Positions 8,967 through 17,644 are shown, counted from the stretch's first letter. The stretch is 64,000 bases of DNA from Robiginitomaculum antarcticum DSM 21748 (GCF_000365025.1 NZ_KB823012.1:248001-312000); one strand, 5' to 3'. A program made the numbers and translations. The notes: a model not told the origin generated them from the sequence alone.

Positions 8967-9713
8967 CCCGTATAAAACCGCCGCGCGCCAAAGGTAAATG
9001 ACGCCGATAACGGTCACAATATATTTAGTGTAGCTTTTAAAATGTAAGTCGGACAGGCGCTGTAAAACCCGCGTGCCCAAATATGTGCCCAGCAACGTCA
9101 GCGGCACGGCCAACGCAAACATCCACCACGGGGGAAGCCCGCCCAGACCTGACGCTTTGACAAGCGGAATACCGAAATAAAATATTTTGACGATGTGAGA
9201 TCCGAACATGGTCACGGCTTTGGTGGCCACAATCTGGTTTCGGTTCATTGTTGTTTTAATAAAAAAGAAATCCAGCGCAGGCCCGGCTACGCCGGCGGTC
9301 AGATTGAGCATCATCACTAAAAACCCGCAAGCCATGGCATGAACGGGTTTGGCAGCGTCAAAGGCCAGCCTGTCTTTGGGAAGCCATAATAAAAATGGCA
9401 GCAGGCCGAGCATCAAATAGAGCAGCGCTTTGCCCGGAATAAAGGCAATCATCGCCATGATCGCGATAGCTGGCAATGCGCCCAGCGCGATAAACATCAT
9501 GATGTCCCACCGTATGTGGCGCTTCAGCATCGCTGCGCGCGACACATTGGACAAGCTCTGGACAAGGCCGTGCACGACCATGGCTTCCGCGACGCCCAGA
9601 TATACGGCAATAATGCCCATGAAGATCATGCCGCCCGCCATGCCGAACACGCCGCTAACAAAGGCGGTGAACAGGGCGGATATAGCAATTATCAGGGCAA
9701 TCTGGGCGCTCAT
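8958..9713 (-). CDS. TauE/SafE (TSUP) family transporter
   Basis: 251 residues and seven to eight hydrophobic helices. The first helix ends FVSGVFGMAGGMIFMG, the glycine-rich signature of TSUP/DUF81 proteins, and the matching half-repeat follows near LTAGVAGPALDFFF. Family members export sulfite, sulfoacetate, taurine-derived anions or similar organosulfur anions across the inner membrane. Nothing nearby indicates the substrate. A ribosome site AGGA lies just before the ATG at 9713. Convergent with the EamA gene. Confidence 0.85.
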   Translation of the reverse strand: MSAQIALIIAISALFTAFVSGVFGMAGGMIFMGIIAVYLGVAEAMVVHGLVQSLSNVSRAAMLKRHIRWDIMMFIALGALPAIAIMAMIAFIPGKALLYLMLGLLPFLLWLPKDRLAFDAAKPVHAMACGFLVMMLNLTAGVAGPALDFFFIKTTMNRNQIVATKAVTMFGSHIVKIFYFGIPLVKASGLGGLPPWWMFALAVPLTLLGTYLGTRVLQRLSDLHFKSYTKYIVTVIGVIYLWRAAVLYGLI

Positions 9714-9812
9714 GCCGTCCTCCTACCGTCTTGTGTGGTTTATGCAATGCAGCGCGGTAAAGCCTATAAAATATTGCGCGCACAGCCATGACTAGGGGTG
9801 TTTTTGCCGTGA

Positions 9813-9827
9813 CTTATGAGTTATAAG
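9813..9827. promoter_or_regulatory. Short palindrome upstream of mmsA
   Basis: CTTAT, a 5-nt spacer GAGTT and ATAAG form a perfect small inverted repeat 30 bp before the mmsA ATG. It could be an operator for the valine catabolism operon, but palindromes this short arise by chance; no regulator gene lies beside it. Confidence 0.2.
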
Positions 9828-9856
9828 CAAGAAAACACATCATAGGGTTTAATTTC

Positions 9857-11350
9857 ATGCAAAATATCGGTCACTACATTAACGGCGCACATGTCAACGC
9901 AAAGGGTGCGCGGCTTCACGATATCTATGACCCCAATACAGGCGCGGTGCAGCGCCGCGTCGAACTGGCCGGTGCTGATACGCTAGATAAAGCGGTTAAG
10001 AGCGCCACTAAAGCGCAAAGAATTTGGGCGCAAACCAATCCGCAACGCCGTGCGCGCGTTATGTTTGATTATAAAGTGTTGGTCGAAAAGCATACGGAAG
10101 AGCTGGCCGAGCTGCTGTCTTCCGAACACGGCAAGGTCGTCGCGGATAGCCGCGGCGATGTTATGCGCGGCATTGATGTGATCGAATTTGCCTGCGGTAT
10201 TCCCCAAGGCCAGAAGGGCGAGCATACGTACGGCGCAGGGCCGGAAATTGACGTTTACTCGATGCGCAAACCTTTGGGCGTTGTCGCCGGTATTACGCCG
10301 TTTAACTTCCCCGCCATGATCCCGATGTGGATGTTTGGCATGGCGATTGCGACAGGCAATGCCTGCATTATTAAACCGTCTGAGAAAGACCCCTCCGTGC
10401 CGATGCGCCTTGCGGAACTCTTCGTTGAAGCGGGCGGGCCGGAAGGTCTGCTGAACGTCGTAAACGGCGACAAAGAAATGGTGGATGCTATATTGGCCCA
10501 TCCCGTTATCAAAGCGGTCAGTTTTGTCGGCAGTTCCGATATTGCGCAATATGTTTACGGCGGCGCAACGGCGACAGGCAAGCGCGCGCAATGCATGGGC
10601 GGGGCGAAAAATCACGGCATCATTATGCCTGACGCCAATATGGAGCAGGCCGCCAAAGATATTCTCGGCGCGGCTTATGGTTCGGCGGGCGAGCGCTGCA
10701 TGGCGCTGCCGGTGGTTGTCCCGGTCGGCGAAGGCACGGCGGAGAAATTCCTCGAGGCCTTTATGCCCAAGCTGAAAGCCATGCGCGTCGGCGTCTCTTC
10801 GGACGCGGAGGCTGATTACGGCCCGGTCGTGACGGCAGCGCACAAGAAACGCGTTGAGTCGATGATCGATCAGGCGGTGGCCGAAGGCGCGACCGTGCTG
10901 GCTGACGGACGCGGCTTTACGCTTCAAGGCTATGAAGACGGGTTTTTCATCGGCCCGACTTTGCTTGATAATGTCACGCCGGATATGGAAACTTATAAAG
11001 AAGAAATCTTCGGCCCGGTGCTGCAGATTGTCCGCGCCAAAACATTCGAAGAGGCTGTCGCCCTGCCGTCCGAGCATCAATACGGAAACGGCGTTGCTAT
11101 ATTTACCCAAAACGGCCGCGCGGCGCGCGAATTTGCCGACCGCGTCGAAGTCGGCATGGTCGGTATTAATGTGCCCATCCCCGTGCCCGTCGCCTATCAC
11201 AGTTTTGGCGGCTGGAAACGCAGCGCCTTTGGCGATGCCAACCAATATGGCAATGAAGGCCTGCGCTTTTACACCAAAGTTAAAACCGTCACCCAGCGCT
11301 GGCCCGAAGGCGAGACCGAAGACAGCGCCTTTATTATCCCGCGGTTTTAG
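9857..11350 (+). CDS. mmsA: CoA-acylating methylmalonate-semialdehyde dehydrogenase
   Basis: Oxidises (methyl)malonate semialdehyde with CoA and NAD+ to propionyl-CoA (or acetyl-CoA) and CO2, the last step of valine degradation. It has the aldehyde-dehydrogenase fold of 497 residues with the family-specific features: PFNFPAMIPMWM, KPSEKDPSVP, GAKNHGIIMPDA and the catalytic Cys281 in GSAGERCMALPV. The C-terminal NVPIPVPVAYHSFGGWKRSAFGD is typical of MmsA. First gene of a four-gene operon (mmsA, DUF2937, acyl-CoA dehydrogenase, mmsB). ATG 9857 follows TAGGG by about ten bases. Confidence 0.96.
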   Translation: MQNIGHYINGAHVNAKGARLHDIYDPNTGAVQRRVELAGADTLDKAVKSATKAQRIWAQTNPQRRARVMFDYKVLVEKHTEELAELLSSEHGKVVADSRGDVMRGIDVIEFACGIPQGQKGEHTYGAGPEIDVYSMRKPLGVVAGITPFNFPAMIPMWMFGMAIATGNACIIKPSEKDPSVPMRLAELFVEAGGPEGLLNVVNGDKEMVDAILAHPVIKAVSFVGSSDIAQYVYGGATATGKRAQCMGGAKNHGIIMPDANMEQAAKDILGAAYGSAGERCMALPVVVPVGEGTAEKFLEAFMPKLKAMRVGVSSDAEADYGPVVTAAHKKRVESMIDQAVAEGATVLADGRGFTLQGYEDGFFIGPTLLDNVTPDMETYKEEIFGPVLQIVRAKTFEEAVALPSEHQYGNGVAIFTQNGRAAREFADRVEVGMVGINVPIPVPVAYHSFGGWKRSAFGDANQYGNEGLRFYTKVKTVTQRWPEGETEDSAFIIPRF

Positions 11351-11383
11351 ATTGGATTTTTTGCGAGCACAGCGAGCGTAACA

Positions 11384-11878
11384 ATGAAAAATTTCTTCAC
11401 ACTCATTGTGGCTTTAATTTGCGGTGTCTTCGCCTCGCAATTTCCGGAATATGCGCAGCAATACCGGCAGCGCCTGGCTGGCGCTGTTGGTGAGCTGGAG
11501 CGCGTTGTCGCGCAGTTTGACGCCGATGCCAATGAAGGCGGGCTGTCTCGTAATGACGCGCTGGCGCGCTATCAAAAATCCGGCGATGATTTTTTGGAAG
11601 ATCGCGGCGACAGTATGGGGCAGACGATCTCGCGCTATATCCGCCTTAACGCACATTTGACCGCGATGAATAAGGCCAATCCGGCAGAGCGCTTATGGGT
11701 GTTTGCCACACAGCGCGATATGCAGCTCGCCGAAGAAACGCTGGAAATTTATGAGCCTGCTGTGCCGGTTACGACAGTCGGCGCAGCCCATGCAGCGGGC
11801 GGGTTTGCGCTGGGATGGCTGCTGCTCTCGCTCCTCATGGCCCCCTTTAAAAAGCGGCGCGCCGCACATAGAGCTTAG
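11384..11878 (+). CDS. DUF2937 family membrane protein
   Basis: 164 residues. It begins with a hydrophobic helix (FFTLIVALICGVFASQFPEYAQQY), continues with a mostly helical periplasmic part including LAGAVGELERVVAQFDADA and DGLSR-like NEGGLSRNDAL, and ends in a second membrane helix (AAGGFALGWLLLSLLMAPF) with a basic tail. The SQFPEYAQQYRQRLAGAV phrase is the hallmark of DUF2937, whose function is unknown. Its place inside the valine operon is curious and suggests co-expression, not necessarily a catabolic role. Confidence 0.85.
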   Translation: MKNFFTLIVALICGVFASQFPEYAQQYRQRLAGAVGELERVVAQFDADANEGGLSRNDALARYQKSGDDFLEDRGDSMGQTISRYIRLNAHLTAMNKANPAERLWVFATQRDMQLAEETLEIYEPAVPVTTVGAAHAAGGFALGWLLLSLLMAPFKKRRAAHRA

Positions 11879-11895
11879 AAAAATTAGAGGTACAT

Positions 11896-13035
11896 ATGGA
11901 TTTCTCCTTAACTGAAGAACAGACAATGATACAGGATATGGCGCGCCAGTTTAGTGACGCCGAGCTCGCGCCTCATGCGGAAAAATGGGATCGCGAGAAA
12001 TTCCTGGATCGTGACGTGTTTGCCAAAGCCGCGCAGCTCGGCTTTCTCGGAATTTATACCGGCGAGGATCATGGCGGCACGGCACTGTCGCGTCTTGATA
12101 GCGCGCTGGTGTTTGAACAGCTCGCGCGCGGTGATGTCTCTCACACGGCGATGATGACCATTCACAATATGGCGACATGGATGATCGACCGTTTTGCATC
12201 TGATGAGCTGCGCGCGAAATATGTCCCGCGCCTGACGGCAGGTGAGCTTATCGCAAGCTACTGCCTGACTGAACCGGGCAGCGGCAGTGACGCGGCTTCG
12301 CTCTCCACCAAAGCCGTCAAAGACGGAAATGATTATCTTATCACCGGAACCAAGACCTTTATATCCGGCGCAGGATGGAGCGATATTTATGTCGTCATGG
12401 CGCGCACATCTAATGACGGCGCGGGCGGTATTTCCTGCTTCGTTGTCGAGAAAGATTTTGACGGGCTTTCCTTCGGGGCCAATGAACGCAAAATGGGCTG
12501 GAATGCCCAGCCCACCGCGCAGGTGATCATGGATGAATGCCGCGTCCCGGGGCAAAACCTGGTGGGCAAAGAGGGCGACGGCTTTAAATTTGCGATGTCC
12601 GGTCTGGACGGCGGGCGGGTCAATATCGGGGCGTGTAGTCTTGGCGGGGCGCAAGCCGCGCTCGACGCCGCGCTGTCTTATAGCAAAGATCGCAAGCAAT
12701 TTGGTAAAGCGATATCGCAGTTTCAAAACAGCCAGTTTAAGCTGGCCGATATGGCGACTGAGCTGGAAGCCTCGCGTCTGATGATCTACCGCGCCGCGGA
12801 TATGGTTGATAAAAAATCGCCAAGTGCGGGCGCGGCTTGCGCCATGGCGAAACGCTTCGCCACAGATATGGGCAGCAAAATTGCTAATGACGCTCTGCAG
12901 CTTCATGGCGGCTATGGGTATCTGGCCGATTATCAAGTCGAGCGGATCGTGCGCGATCTGCGCGTGCATCAAATTCTTGAAGGCACAAATGAAATTATGC
13001 GCGTCATTATTTCGCGCTCTATGCTGCGGCAATAG
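11896..13035 (+). CDS. Acyl-CoA dehydrogenase, probably isobutyryl-CoA dehydrogenase
   Basis: 379-residue FAD-dependent dehydrogenase. The N-terminal helical domain starts MDFSLTEEQTMIQDMARQF. The substrate/FAD signature YCLTEPGSGSDAAS lies in the middle domain, and the C-terminal domain has QLHGGYGYLADYQVERIVRDLRV with the catalytic base Glu362 in ILEGTNEIMR. Context with mmsA and mmsB points to isobutyryl-CoA to methacrylyl-CoA in valine degradation; a 2-methyl-branched or short-chain enzyme is the alternative. AGAGG precedes the ATG. The enoyl-CoA hydratase and 3-hydroxyisobutyryl-CoA hydrolase needed between this step and MmsB are not encoded in the window. Confidence 0.92.
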   Translation: MDFSLTEEQTMIQDMARQFSDAELAPHAEKWDREKFLDRDVFAKAAQLGFLGIYTGEDHGGTALSRLDSALVFEQLARGDVSHTAMMTIHNMATWMIDRFASDELRAKYVPRLTAGELIASYCLTEPGSGSDAASLSTKAVKDGNDYLITGTKTFISGAGWSDIYVVMARTSNDGAGGISCFVVEKDFDGLSFGANERKMGWNAQPTAQVIMDECRVPGQNLVGKEGDGFKFAMSGLDGGRVNIGACSLGGAQAALDAALSYSKDRKQFGKAISQFQNSQFKLADMATELEASRLMIYRAADMVDKKSPSAGAACAMAKRFATDMGSKIANDALQLHGGYGYLADYQVERIVRDLRVHQILEGTNEIMRVIISRSMLRQ

Positions 13036-13044
13036 GAGACAGTC

Positions 13045-13938
13045 ATGACCACAATCGCATTTATCGGCCTGGGAAATATGGGCATGGGCATGGCGGTCAA
13101 CCTGGCCAAAGCCGGACATGAGGTGCGCGCCTTTGACATTAATGACGCGGCACGCGCCAGCGCAGCGCAGCAGGGCTGCGTAGACGCCGGCACGTTAAAA
13201 TCCGCTGTGGCTGACGCCGATATTGTTGTCACCATGCTGCCTGCGGGGCGGCATGTGTCTATGGTGTATGGCGATGAGGGCGGGATATTTTCCCATGCCA
13301 AAGCCGGCGCCTTATTTATCGACAGCTCGACAATCGACGTCACGACCGCGCGCAAAGTCATCAATGAAGCCACCCATTTAGGGTACCGTATGATCGACGC
13401 GCCGGTTTCGGGCGGCGTTGCGGGCGCGGCGGCGGGGACGCTGACCTTTATGTGCGGCGGAACGGATGAGGCCTATGCAGCTGCCAAAGCTTATCTCGAT
13501 ATTATGGGCAAAAATGTTTTCCATGCCGGCGCGGCAGGTAATGGACAAGTGGCAAAAATTGCCAATAATATGCTGCTGGGCATTCATATGATCGGCACAT
13601 GCGAGGCCTTTAATCTGGCTGAAAAACTGGGTTTGGACGCGCAGACATTTTACGATATTTCCAGCACGGCCAGCGGTCAAAACTGGTCCATGACCAGTTA
13701 TTGCCCGGCGCCCGGGCCGGTTCCGAGCGCGCCCTCAAACAAAGACTATAAGCCCGGTTTTGCGGCCGCGATGATGCTGAAAGATCTGCGGCTGGCCAAA
13801 GACGCTGCCGAGAGTGCTAACGCATCAACGCCTATGGGTCTTCGCGCGGCAGAGCTGTATGAGCTGATGGAAAAAGGCGGTCATGATGGCCTTGATTTTT
13901 CCGGCATAATGAAGCTGATAAAGGGTGAGCTTGGCTAG
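13045..13938 (+). CDS. mmsB: 3-hydroxyisobutyrate dehydrogenase
   Basis: NAD-dependent oxidation of 3-hydroxyisobutyrate to methylmalonate semialdehyde, the substrate of MmsA. A Rossmann motif GLGNMGMGMAVNLAKAGHEV opens the 297-residue protein; DAPVSGGVAGAAAGTLTFMCGG is the substrate-site signature, and the catalytic lysine is K171 in GQVAKIANNMLLG. Nine bases separate it from the acyl-CoA dehydrogenase stop, with AGGAG as ribosome site. The 3' end (13832-13938) is overlapped by the convergent glycosyltransferase frame; the ending GIMKLIKGELG is normal for MmsB. Confidence 0.96.
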   Translation: MTTIAFIGLGNMGMGMAVNLAKAGHEVRAFDINDAARASAAQQGCVDAGTLKSAVADADIVVTMLPAGRHVSMVYGDEGGIFSHAKAGALFIDSSTIDVTTARKVINEATHLGYRMIDAPVSGGVAGAAAGTLTFMCGGTDEAYAAAKAYLDIMGKNVFHAGAAGNGQVAKIANNMLLGIHMIGTCEAFNLAEKLGLDAQTFYDISSTASGQNWSMTSYCPAPGPVPSAPSNKDYKPGFAAAMMLKDLRLAKDAAESANASTPMGLRAAELYELMEKGGHDGLDFSGIMKLIKGELG

Positions 13939-15307
13939 TCACCGGCACATAAAGTTTGGCGTCGCCATGGCGGGTTTTATTCCAGTGAAACGGCGCCGTG
14001 ATCAGTTCTTTGGCCGCCTGAATAGCGGCTCTGAACATTAAAAACCAATAGAGCGGCATCGTTAAAAGCGATGGCAGCAGATGCCCTTGTCCCGCCCTCA
14101 CAGCCCCAACTGCGCTACAGGCAAATGCGCCGCTATATCCAAATATCAACGTGCCCCAGATAGAGGCATCAAACGCAGTTGGCTGCCCAAAAATTAGAGA
14201 CCAACCCGCATATACCAGCAAGCCGAATACAGCGGGAAAATGTAGAAACGCGGCGGTTAATGTCAGGCCGAGGGTGATTTGGAGTGTAAACAGGCGCCGC
14301 CATCCGCCTTTAAGGGGTCTACGCATATGCACGCCATAACTTTGCATAAATCCCTTTAGCCAGCGCGCCCGTTGGTTGCGCCAGTTTTTAAAATTGCTGA
14401 CGGCTTCTTCCTGCGTGCCGTATCCGATCATACCGATATCCCACCCAAAGGCCGCCAGACGAAACGAAAGATCGGCGTCTTCGGTGACATTATGCGGATC
14501 CCATAAACCGCTATCCTCCAGGGCGTCACGCCGCATGTGATTACTCGTCCCGCCCAGCGGAAACGGCAGGCCACACCGCGCGTAAAATGGGTTCATGGCC
14601 TGAAATAGAGCGGCATATTCAATCGAGAATTGCCGGGTCAGCCAGTTCTGACGGCTATTGTAATAGATTAGCGGGGCTTGCACGGCCGCTAAGTTTGAAT
14701 TTTGGGCAAGAGCCAGAGCGGCCTGCCGTAATTGCTGCGGATGGGGACGGTCTTCTGCGTCATAGATTGTGATAATTTCGCCGGTGGCGCGGCTCATCGC
14801 GACATTCATGGCCTTGGGTTTGGTGCGCGGCAAGCTTGGCAAGACGCTGACAATGTCAAATAACGTCGTCAGATGAGACTCTACAGCGGCTATTGTGCTG
14901 TGGTCATCCGCCTCGCAAATCATTAGGATTTGTAATTTATCGCGCGGATAATCCAGCGCGCTAAGACCGCACATTAAGCCTTGAACAACTTCTTTTTCGT
15001 GATGCAATGGAACGAGAACTGTATAATTTGGCCAGTGAAATCCGTCCGGTGCGACATGCATTCTGGGCAACGGCGCGAGGCACGCCATCCACCGTAAAAT
15101 GGCGGCGATCACGATAATGCCGGATGCAATTTGACAGGCTAATGTAATGACGGTGCGCGGCGAAAAAATAAACCCAAGGCAAATCAGCAGGCCGATGAGG
15201 GTTAAGGTAGCGCGTATTTTTAGCCCTAAACTGAATTGCGCGCACGACCAATCATGGCGCGCGCTCATGGCGCCATAAATTTGACTGCTATCCCCCCGGA
15301 CCCACAT
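13832..15307 (-). CDS. Family 2 processive-type glycosyltransferase, membrane-bound
   Basis: 491 residues. Two N-terminal membrane helices precede a cytosolic GT2 domain with the D,D,D,QxxRW landmarks of cellulose/hyaluronan/mannan synthases: YDAEDRP (182-188), TEDADL (275-280) and QRARW (312-316). At least three more helices follow. It therefore probably polymerises a beta-linked polysaccharide from a nucleotide sugar across the inner membrane. No partner synthase or export gene is adjacent. The last ~36 residues are read from DNA antisense to mmsB, which looks like read-through after loss of an ancestral stop. The start may be Met14 (15268) rather than 15307. Confidence 0.85.
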   Translation of the reverse strand: MWVRGDSSQIYGAMSARHDWSCAQFSLGLKIRATLTLIGLLICLGFIFSPRTVITLACQIASGIIVIAAILRWMACLAPLPRMHVAPDGFHWPNYTVLVPLHHEKEVVQGLMCGLSALDYPRDKLQILMICEADDHSTIAAVESHLTTLFDIVSVLPSLPRTKPKAMNVAMSRATGEIITIYDAEDRPHPQQLRQAALALAQNSNLAAVQAPLIYYNSRQNWLTRQFSIEYAALFQAMNPFYARCGLPFPLGGTSNHMRRDALEDSGLWDPHNVTEDADLSFRLAAFGWDIGMIGYGTQEEAVSNFKNWRNQRARWLKGFMQSYGVHMRRPLKGGWRRLFTLQITLGLTLTAAFLHFPAVFGLLVYAGWSLIFGQPTAFDASIWGTLIFGYSGAFACSAVGAVRAGQGHLLPSLLTMPLYWFLMFRAAIQAAKELITAPFHWNKTRHGDAKLYVPVTSQAHPLSASLCRKNQGHHDRLFPSAHTALPREDP

Positions 15308-15404
15308 GACAAACTTAAAGCGGAAAAATACCGCCTTTGCAATTTAAAACGCGTCACGCATTAAACTTCTGGGCGCGTTTAAAACACACGGAGGCTTGCG
15401 CCCG

Positions 15405-15462
15405 CTTATTGACCTGCGCAGTCGGCGCGCCTAATCACCGCTTAAATTCAGCGTAGCCTGAG
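15405..15462 (+). repeat. 58-bp direct repeat, copy 1 (promoter-like)
   Basis: Matches 15975-16032 over 58 bp with only about seven mismatches, offset exactly 570 bp. Inside it, TTGACC (15409-15414) and TAATCA (15432-15437), 17 bp apart, resemble sigma-70 -35 and -10 boxes and are identical in both copies. The GGAG ribosome site and ATG of the second copy are not preserved here (GTAG; no ATG). It probably provides the promoter for the 59-aa gene. Confidence 0.65.
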
Positions 15463-15570
15463 AAAAGGCGCGGCGTGCAGCTAAGTCCTTAGGAGTGCTG
15501 CGTGAAATGGGCATTGTGATTGCAAAGCCAATGCATGTTTAAATATCCAATAGATTAGTAGACCAGAAAC

Positions 15571-15622
15571 GGTTAATCAGGCGGTCTGACGGGGCGCTAC
15601 TAACATCCCGCCAGACCTAACC
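15571..15622 (+). promoter_or_regulatory. Strong leader hairpin before the 59-aa gene
   Basis: GGTCTGACGGG (15583-15593) pairs with CCCGCCAGACC (15607-15617) over 11 positions with one A-C mismatch and a 13-nt loop. GGTTA (15571-15575) and TAACC (15618-15622) extend the helix past a 7-nt bulge. It ends 14 nt before AGGAGGT, so it could control translation of the small gene or act as an RNA in its own right. No known riboswitch was recognised. Confidence 0.5.
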
Positions 15623-15646
15623 AGCTAAACCTACTAGGAGGTCAAG

Positions 15647-15826
15647 ATGGCATCAATAGAGCCAATTTGGGACGCAGAAGCGGCCCTCTACAAATTCGAA
15701 TGTGCATTAGGCATACTCGAAAAAATATCAGACGGGCTGCCCGAAGATAAAACAACAACACACGCGCTTAATGGCTTACATAGCCTTATGAGCAATATTT
15801 ATGCCGAATTTACGGCAGAGATGTAA
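15647..15826 (+). CDS. Unknown 59-residue protein
   Basis: ATG GCA TCA... to TAA, 59 codons. Support: a near-consensus ribosome site AGGAGGT (15636-15642) four bases before the ATG, a structured leader, a promoter-like repeat upstream and a clear terminator just after the stop. The protein is acidic and helical in appearance, with one Cys and Trp near the N-terminus (PIWDAEAALYKFECALGILEK), a polar DGLPEDKTTTH turn, and a second helix (LNGLHSLMSNIYAEF). No signal peptide. I do not recognise the family; a two-helix hairpin such as a small regulator or antitoxin-like fold is speculation. Confidence 0.7.
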   Translation: MASIEPIWDAEAALYKFECALGILEKISDGLPEDKTTTHALNGLHSLMSNIYAEFTAEM

Positions 15827-15835
15827 TTAATAAGA

Positions 15836-15880
15836 AAGGCCGCAGCATGTAATTTATGAGGCGGCCTTATTTTATTTATA
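15836..15880 (+). terminator. Rho-independent terminator after the 59-aa gene
   Basis: AAGGCCGC (15836-15843) pairs perfectly with GCGGCCTT (15861-15868) over a 17-nt loop, and an AT-rich, T-containing tail follows. It lies 9 bp after the stop codon and separates the small gene from lysK. Confidence 0.7.
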
Positions 15881-15974
15881 TGAAGCATATCCGGGTCTAT
15901 CATTTCAAATTACTTGCAAATTAAATATGGCGTCGCCATAGGTGCAATCCCAAGGGGTGAGACGACTAATACGT

Positions 15975-16032
15975 CTTATTGACCTGCGAAGCCCGCGCGC
16001 CTAATCACCGCTTAAATCCAGCGGAGCCTGAT
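15975..16032 (+). repeat. 58-bp direct repeat, copy 2 = lysK promoter and ribosome site
   Basis: Second copy of the repeat at 15405-15462. TTGACC (15979-15984), a 17-bp spacer and TAATCA (16002-16007) form a plausible promoter, and GGAG (16023-16026) is the ribosome site for the lysyl-tRNA synthetase ATG at 16034. The predicted untranslated leader is only about 20 nt. Confidence 0.65.
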
Positions 16033-16033
16033 A

Positions 16034-17644
16034 ATGCCTTTTTCCTACGAGACCATGATGCGCAGTAAAGCCTGGCCATTTGAACAGGCGCGCGAAATTT
16101 TAAAGCGTCTGGATATTGAGAAAAAGCGCGGCATTGACCGCGGCGGCCGTCCGGTGATTTTCGAGACAGGATACGGCCCGTCCGGGCTCCCACATATTGG
16201 GACATTCGGTGAAGTGGCGCGCACGACGATGGTGCGCAAAGCCTTCATCGCGCTTTCAGAGGGCAAGATTGAAACGCGGATGATCTGCTTCTCTGATGAT
16301 ATGGACGGCTTTCGCAAAGTGCCGGATAATATGCCCAATGCGGATATGCTAGCGGAGCATTTAGGCAAGCCGCTGACAGATGTACCTGACCCGTTTGGTT
16401 GCCATGATAGTTATGCCGGACATAATAATAACATGCTGCGGCAGTTTCTTGACGGCTTTGGATTTGAATATGAATTTAAATCCGCCACAGAAGAATACCG
16501 CTCCGGCGTTTTTGACGAAGTTTTGTTAAAGGCCGCGCGCAATTACCAGAAAATTATGGACGTCATGCTGCCTTCATTAGGGCCGGAGCGTCAGGCGACT
16601 TATTCACCCTTTCTGCCCATATCGCCGAGTACTGGGCGCGTGCTCTATGTGCCAATGAAAACTGTCAACGCGCAAACCGGCGAGATTACATTTGACGACG
16701 AGGACGGCTCTGAGATCACTATGTCTGTCACCGGCGGCAATGTAAAAATGCAGTGGAAGCCGGATTTCGGCATGCGCTGGGCGGCGCTGGGCGTTGATTT
16801 TGAAATGTTCGGTAAAGATCATCAGGCTAATGCCGGATTATATTCTAAAATTTGTAAAATTCTCGGCGCGCAGCCCCCCGTACAATATGTTTACGAGCTG
16901 TTTCTCGACGATAAAGGCGAAAAAATATCCAAGTCAAAGGGTAATGGAATCGCCGTTGAAGACTGGCTTAAATACGCTATGCCGGAGTCCCTTGCGCTGT
17001 ATATGTTTAGCAAGCCGCGCACGGCCAAGCGCCTATTTTTTGATGTGATTCCCAAAGCTACGGATGAGTATTTTCAGCACCTCTCCGCCTATCCGGGACA
17101 GGATGAAAAGCAAAAGGCGGGTAATCCCGTCTGGTTTATTCACAATGAAAAACCGCCGCAGGACATCCCGCCGATCAGCTTTTCATTGCTGCTGAATTTG
17201 GTCAGCGCGGCAAATGCGTCCTCCAAAGATATTCTCTGGGGGTTTATCGAGCAATATGTGCCGGGCGCGTCGCCTGAAAGCTCGCCTGCTTTGGATGATC
17301 TATGTGAATATGCGGTGCGTTATTACGCTGATTTTGTGAAACCCGCGAAGAATTACCGCGCGCCAAGCGATATGGAACGTGCGGCTATGCTCGATTTAAA
17401 AGCCAGATTGCTGTCCCTCGGTGAGAATGAGCGCGACGCGGAAACACTTCAAACCGAAGTGTTTAGCGCAGGCAAGGCGGCGGACTATGATAATCTTCGC
17501 GACTGGTTTAAAGCGCTGTACGAAGTGCTGTTTGGCGAAGAGCAGGGTCCGCGGTTCGGCTCATTCGTAGCCATTTACGGTGTCAAAGCGACTGCGGATC
17601 TGATCGACCGCGCTCTGGCCGGCGAGCTGGTCAGCAATATTTGA
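16034..17644 (+). CDS. lysK: Lysyl-tRNA synthetase, class I
   Basis: Charges tRNA-Lys. This is the class I (Rossmann) form found in Archaea and many Alphaproteobacteria, not the usual class II LysS. 536 residues with the HIGH-like motif [13 protein letters not shown] near residue 52 and the KMSKS-like [12 protein letters not shown] near 298; both are intact. FCSDD-type [11 protein letters not shown] and the C-terminal helical anticodon-binding region are as expected. The gene stands alone; its stop abuts the stop of the convergent S24 regulator with no spacer. Confidence 0.96.
   Translation: MPFSYETMMRSKAWPFEQAREILKRLDIEKKRGIDRGGRPVIFETGYGPSGLPHIGTFGEVARTTMVRKAFIALSEGKIETRMICFSDDMDGFRKVPDNMPNADMLAEHLGKPLTDVPDPFGCHDSYAGHNNNMLRQFLDGFGFEYEFKSATEEYRSGVFDEVLLKAARNYQKIMDVMLPSLGPERQATYSPFLPISPSTGRVLYVPMKTVNAQTGEITFDDEDGSEITMSVTGGNVKMQWKPDFGMRWAALGVDFEMFGKDHQANAGLYSKICKILGAQPPVQYVYELFLDDKGEKISKSKGNGIAVEDWLKYAMPESLALYMFSKPRTAKRLFFDVIPKATDEYFQHLSAYPGQDEKQKAGNPVWFIHNEKPPQDIPPISFSLLLNLVSAANASSKDILWGFIEQYVPGASPESSPALDDLCEYAVRYYADFVKPAKNYRAPSDMERAAMLDLKARLLSLGENERDAETLQTEVFSAGKAADYDNLRDWFKALYEVLFGEEQGPRFGSFVAIYGVKATADLIDRALAGELVSNI

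Larger units (their letters stand above)
15308..15646. other. Gene-free region upstream of a small gene
   Basis: About 340 bp without an ORF I would call. It holds copy 1 of the 58-bp direct repeat (15405-15462), which includes promoter-like boxes, and a stable hairpin (15571-15622) just before the ribosome site of the 59-residue gene. The segment between the repeat and the hairpin is AT-richer and shows nothing I recognise. Confidence 0.6.

Noticed and set aside
9983-11245. 420-codon open frame antisense to mmsA
   Set aside because: It lies wholly within a gene with strong family motifs; the translation is His/Arg/Ala-rich with no recognisable domain, as expected for a codon-bias shadow.
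11908-13119. 403-codon open frame antisense to the acyl-CoA dehydrogenase gene
   Set aside because: Same reason: the sense strand has a complete catalytic signature; the antisense product is low-complexity and unlike a known fold.
15890-15945. tRNA-like sequence before lysK
   Set aside because: A TATGGC...GCCATA near-palindrome and GGTGCAATCC resemble tRNA fragments, but no cloverleaf could be drawn.
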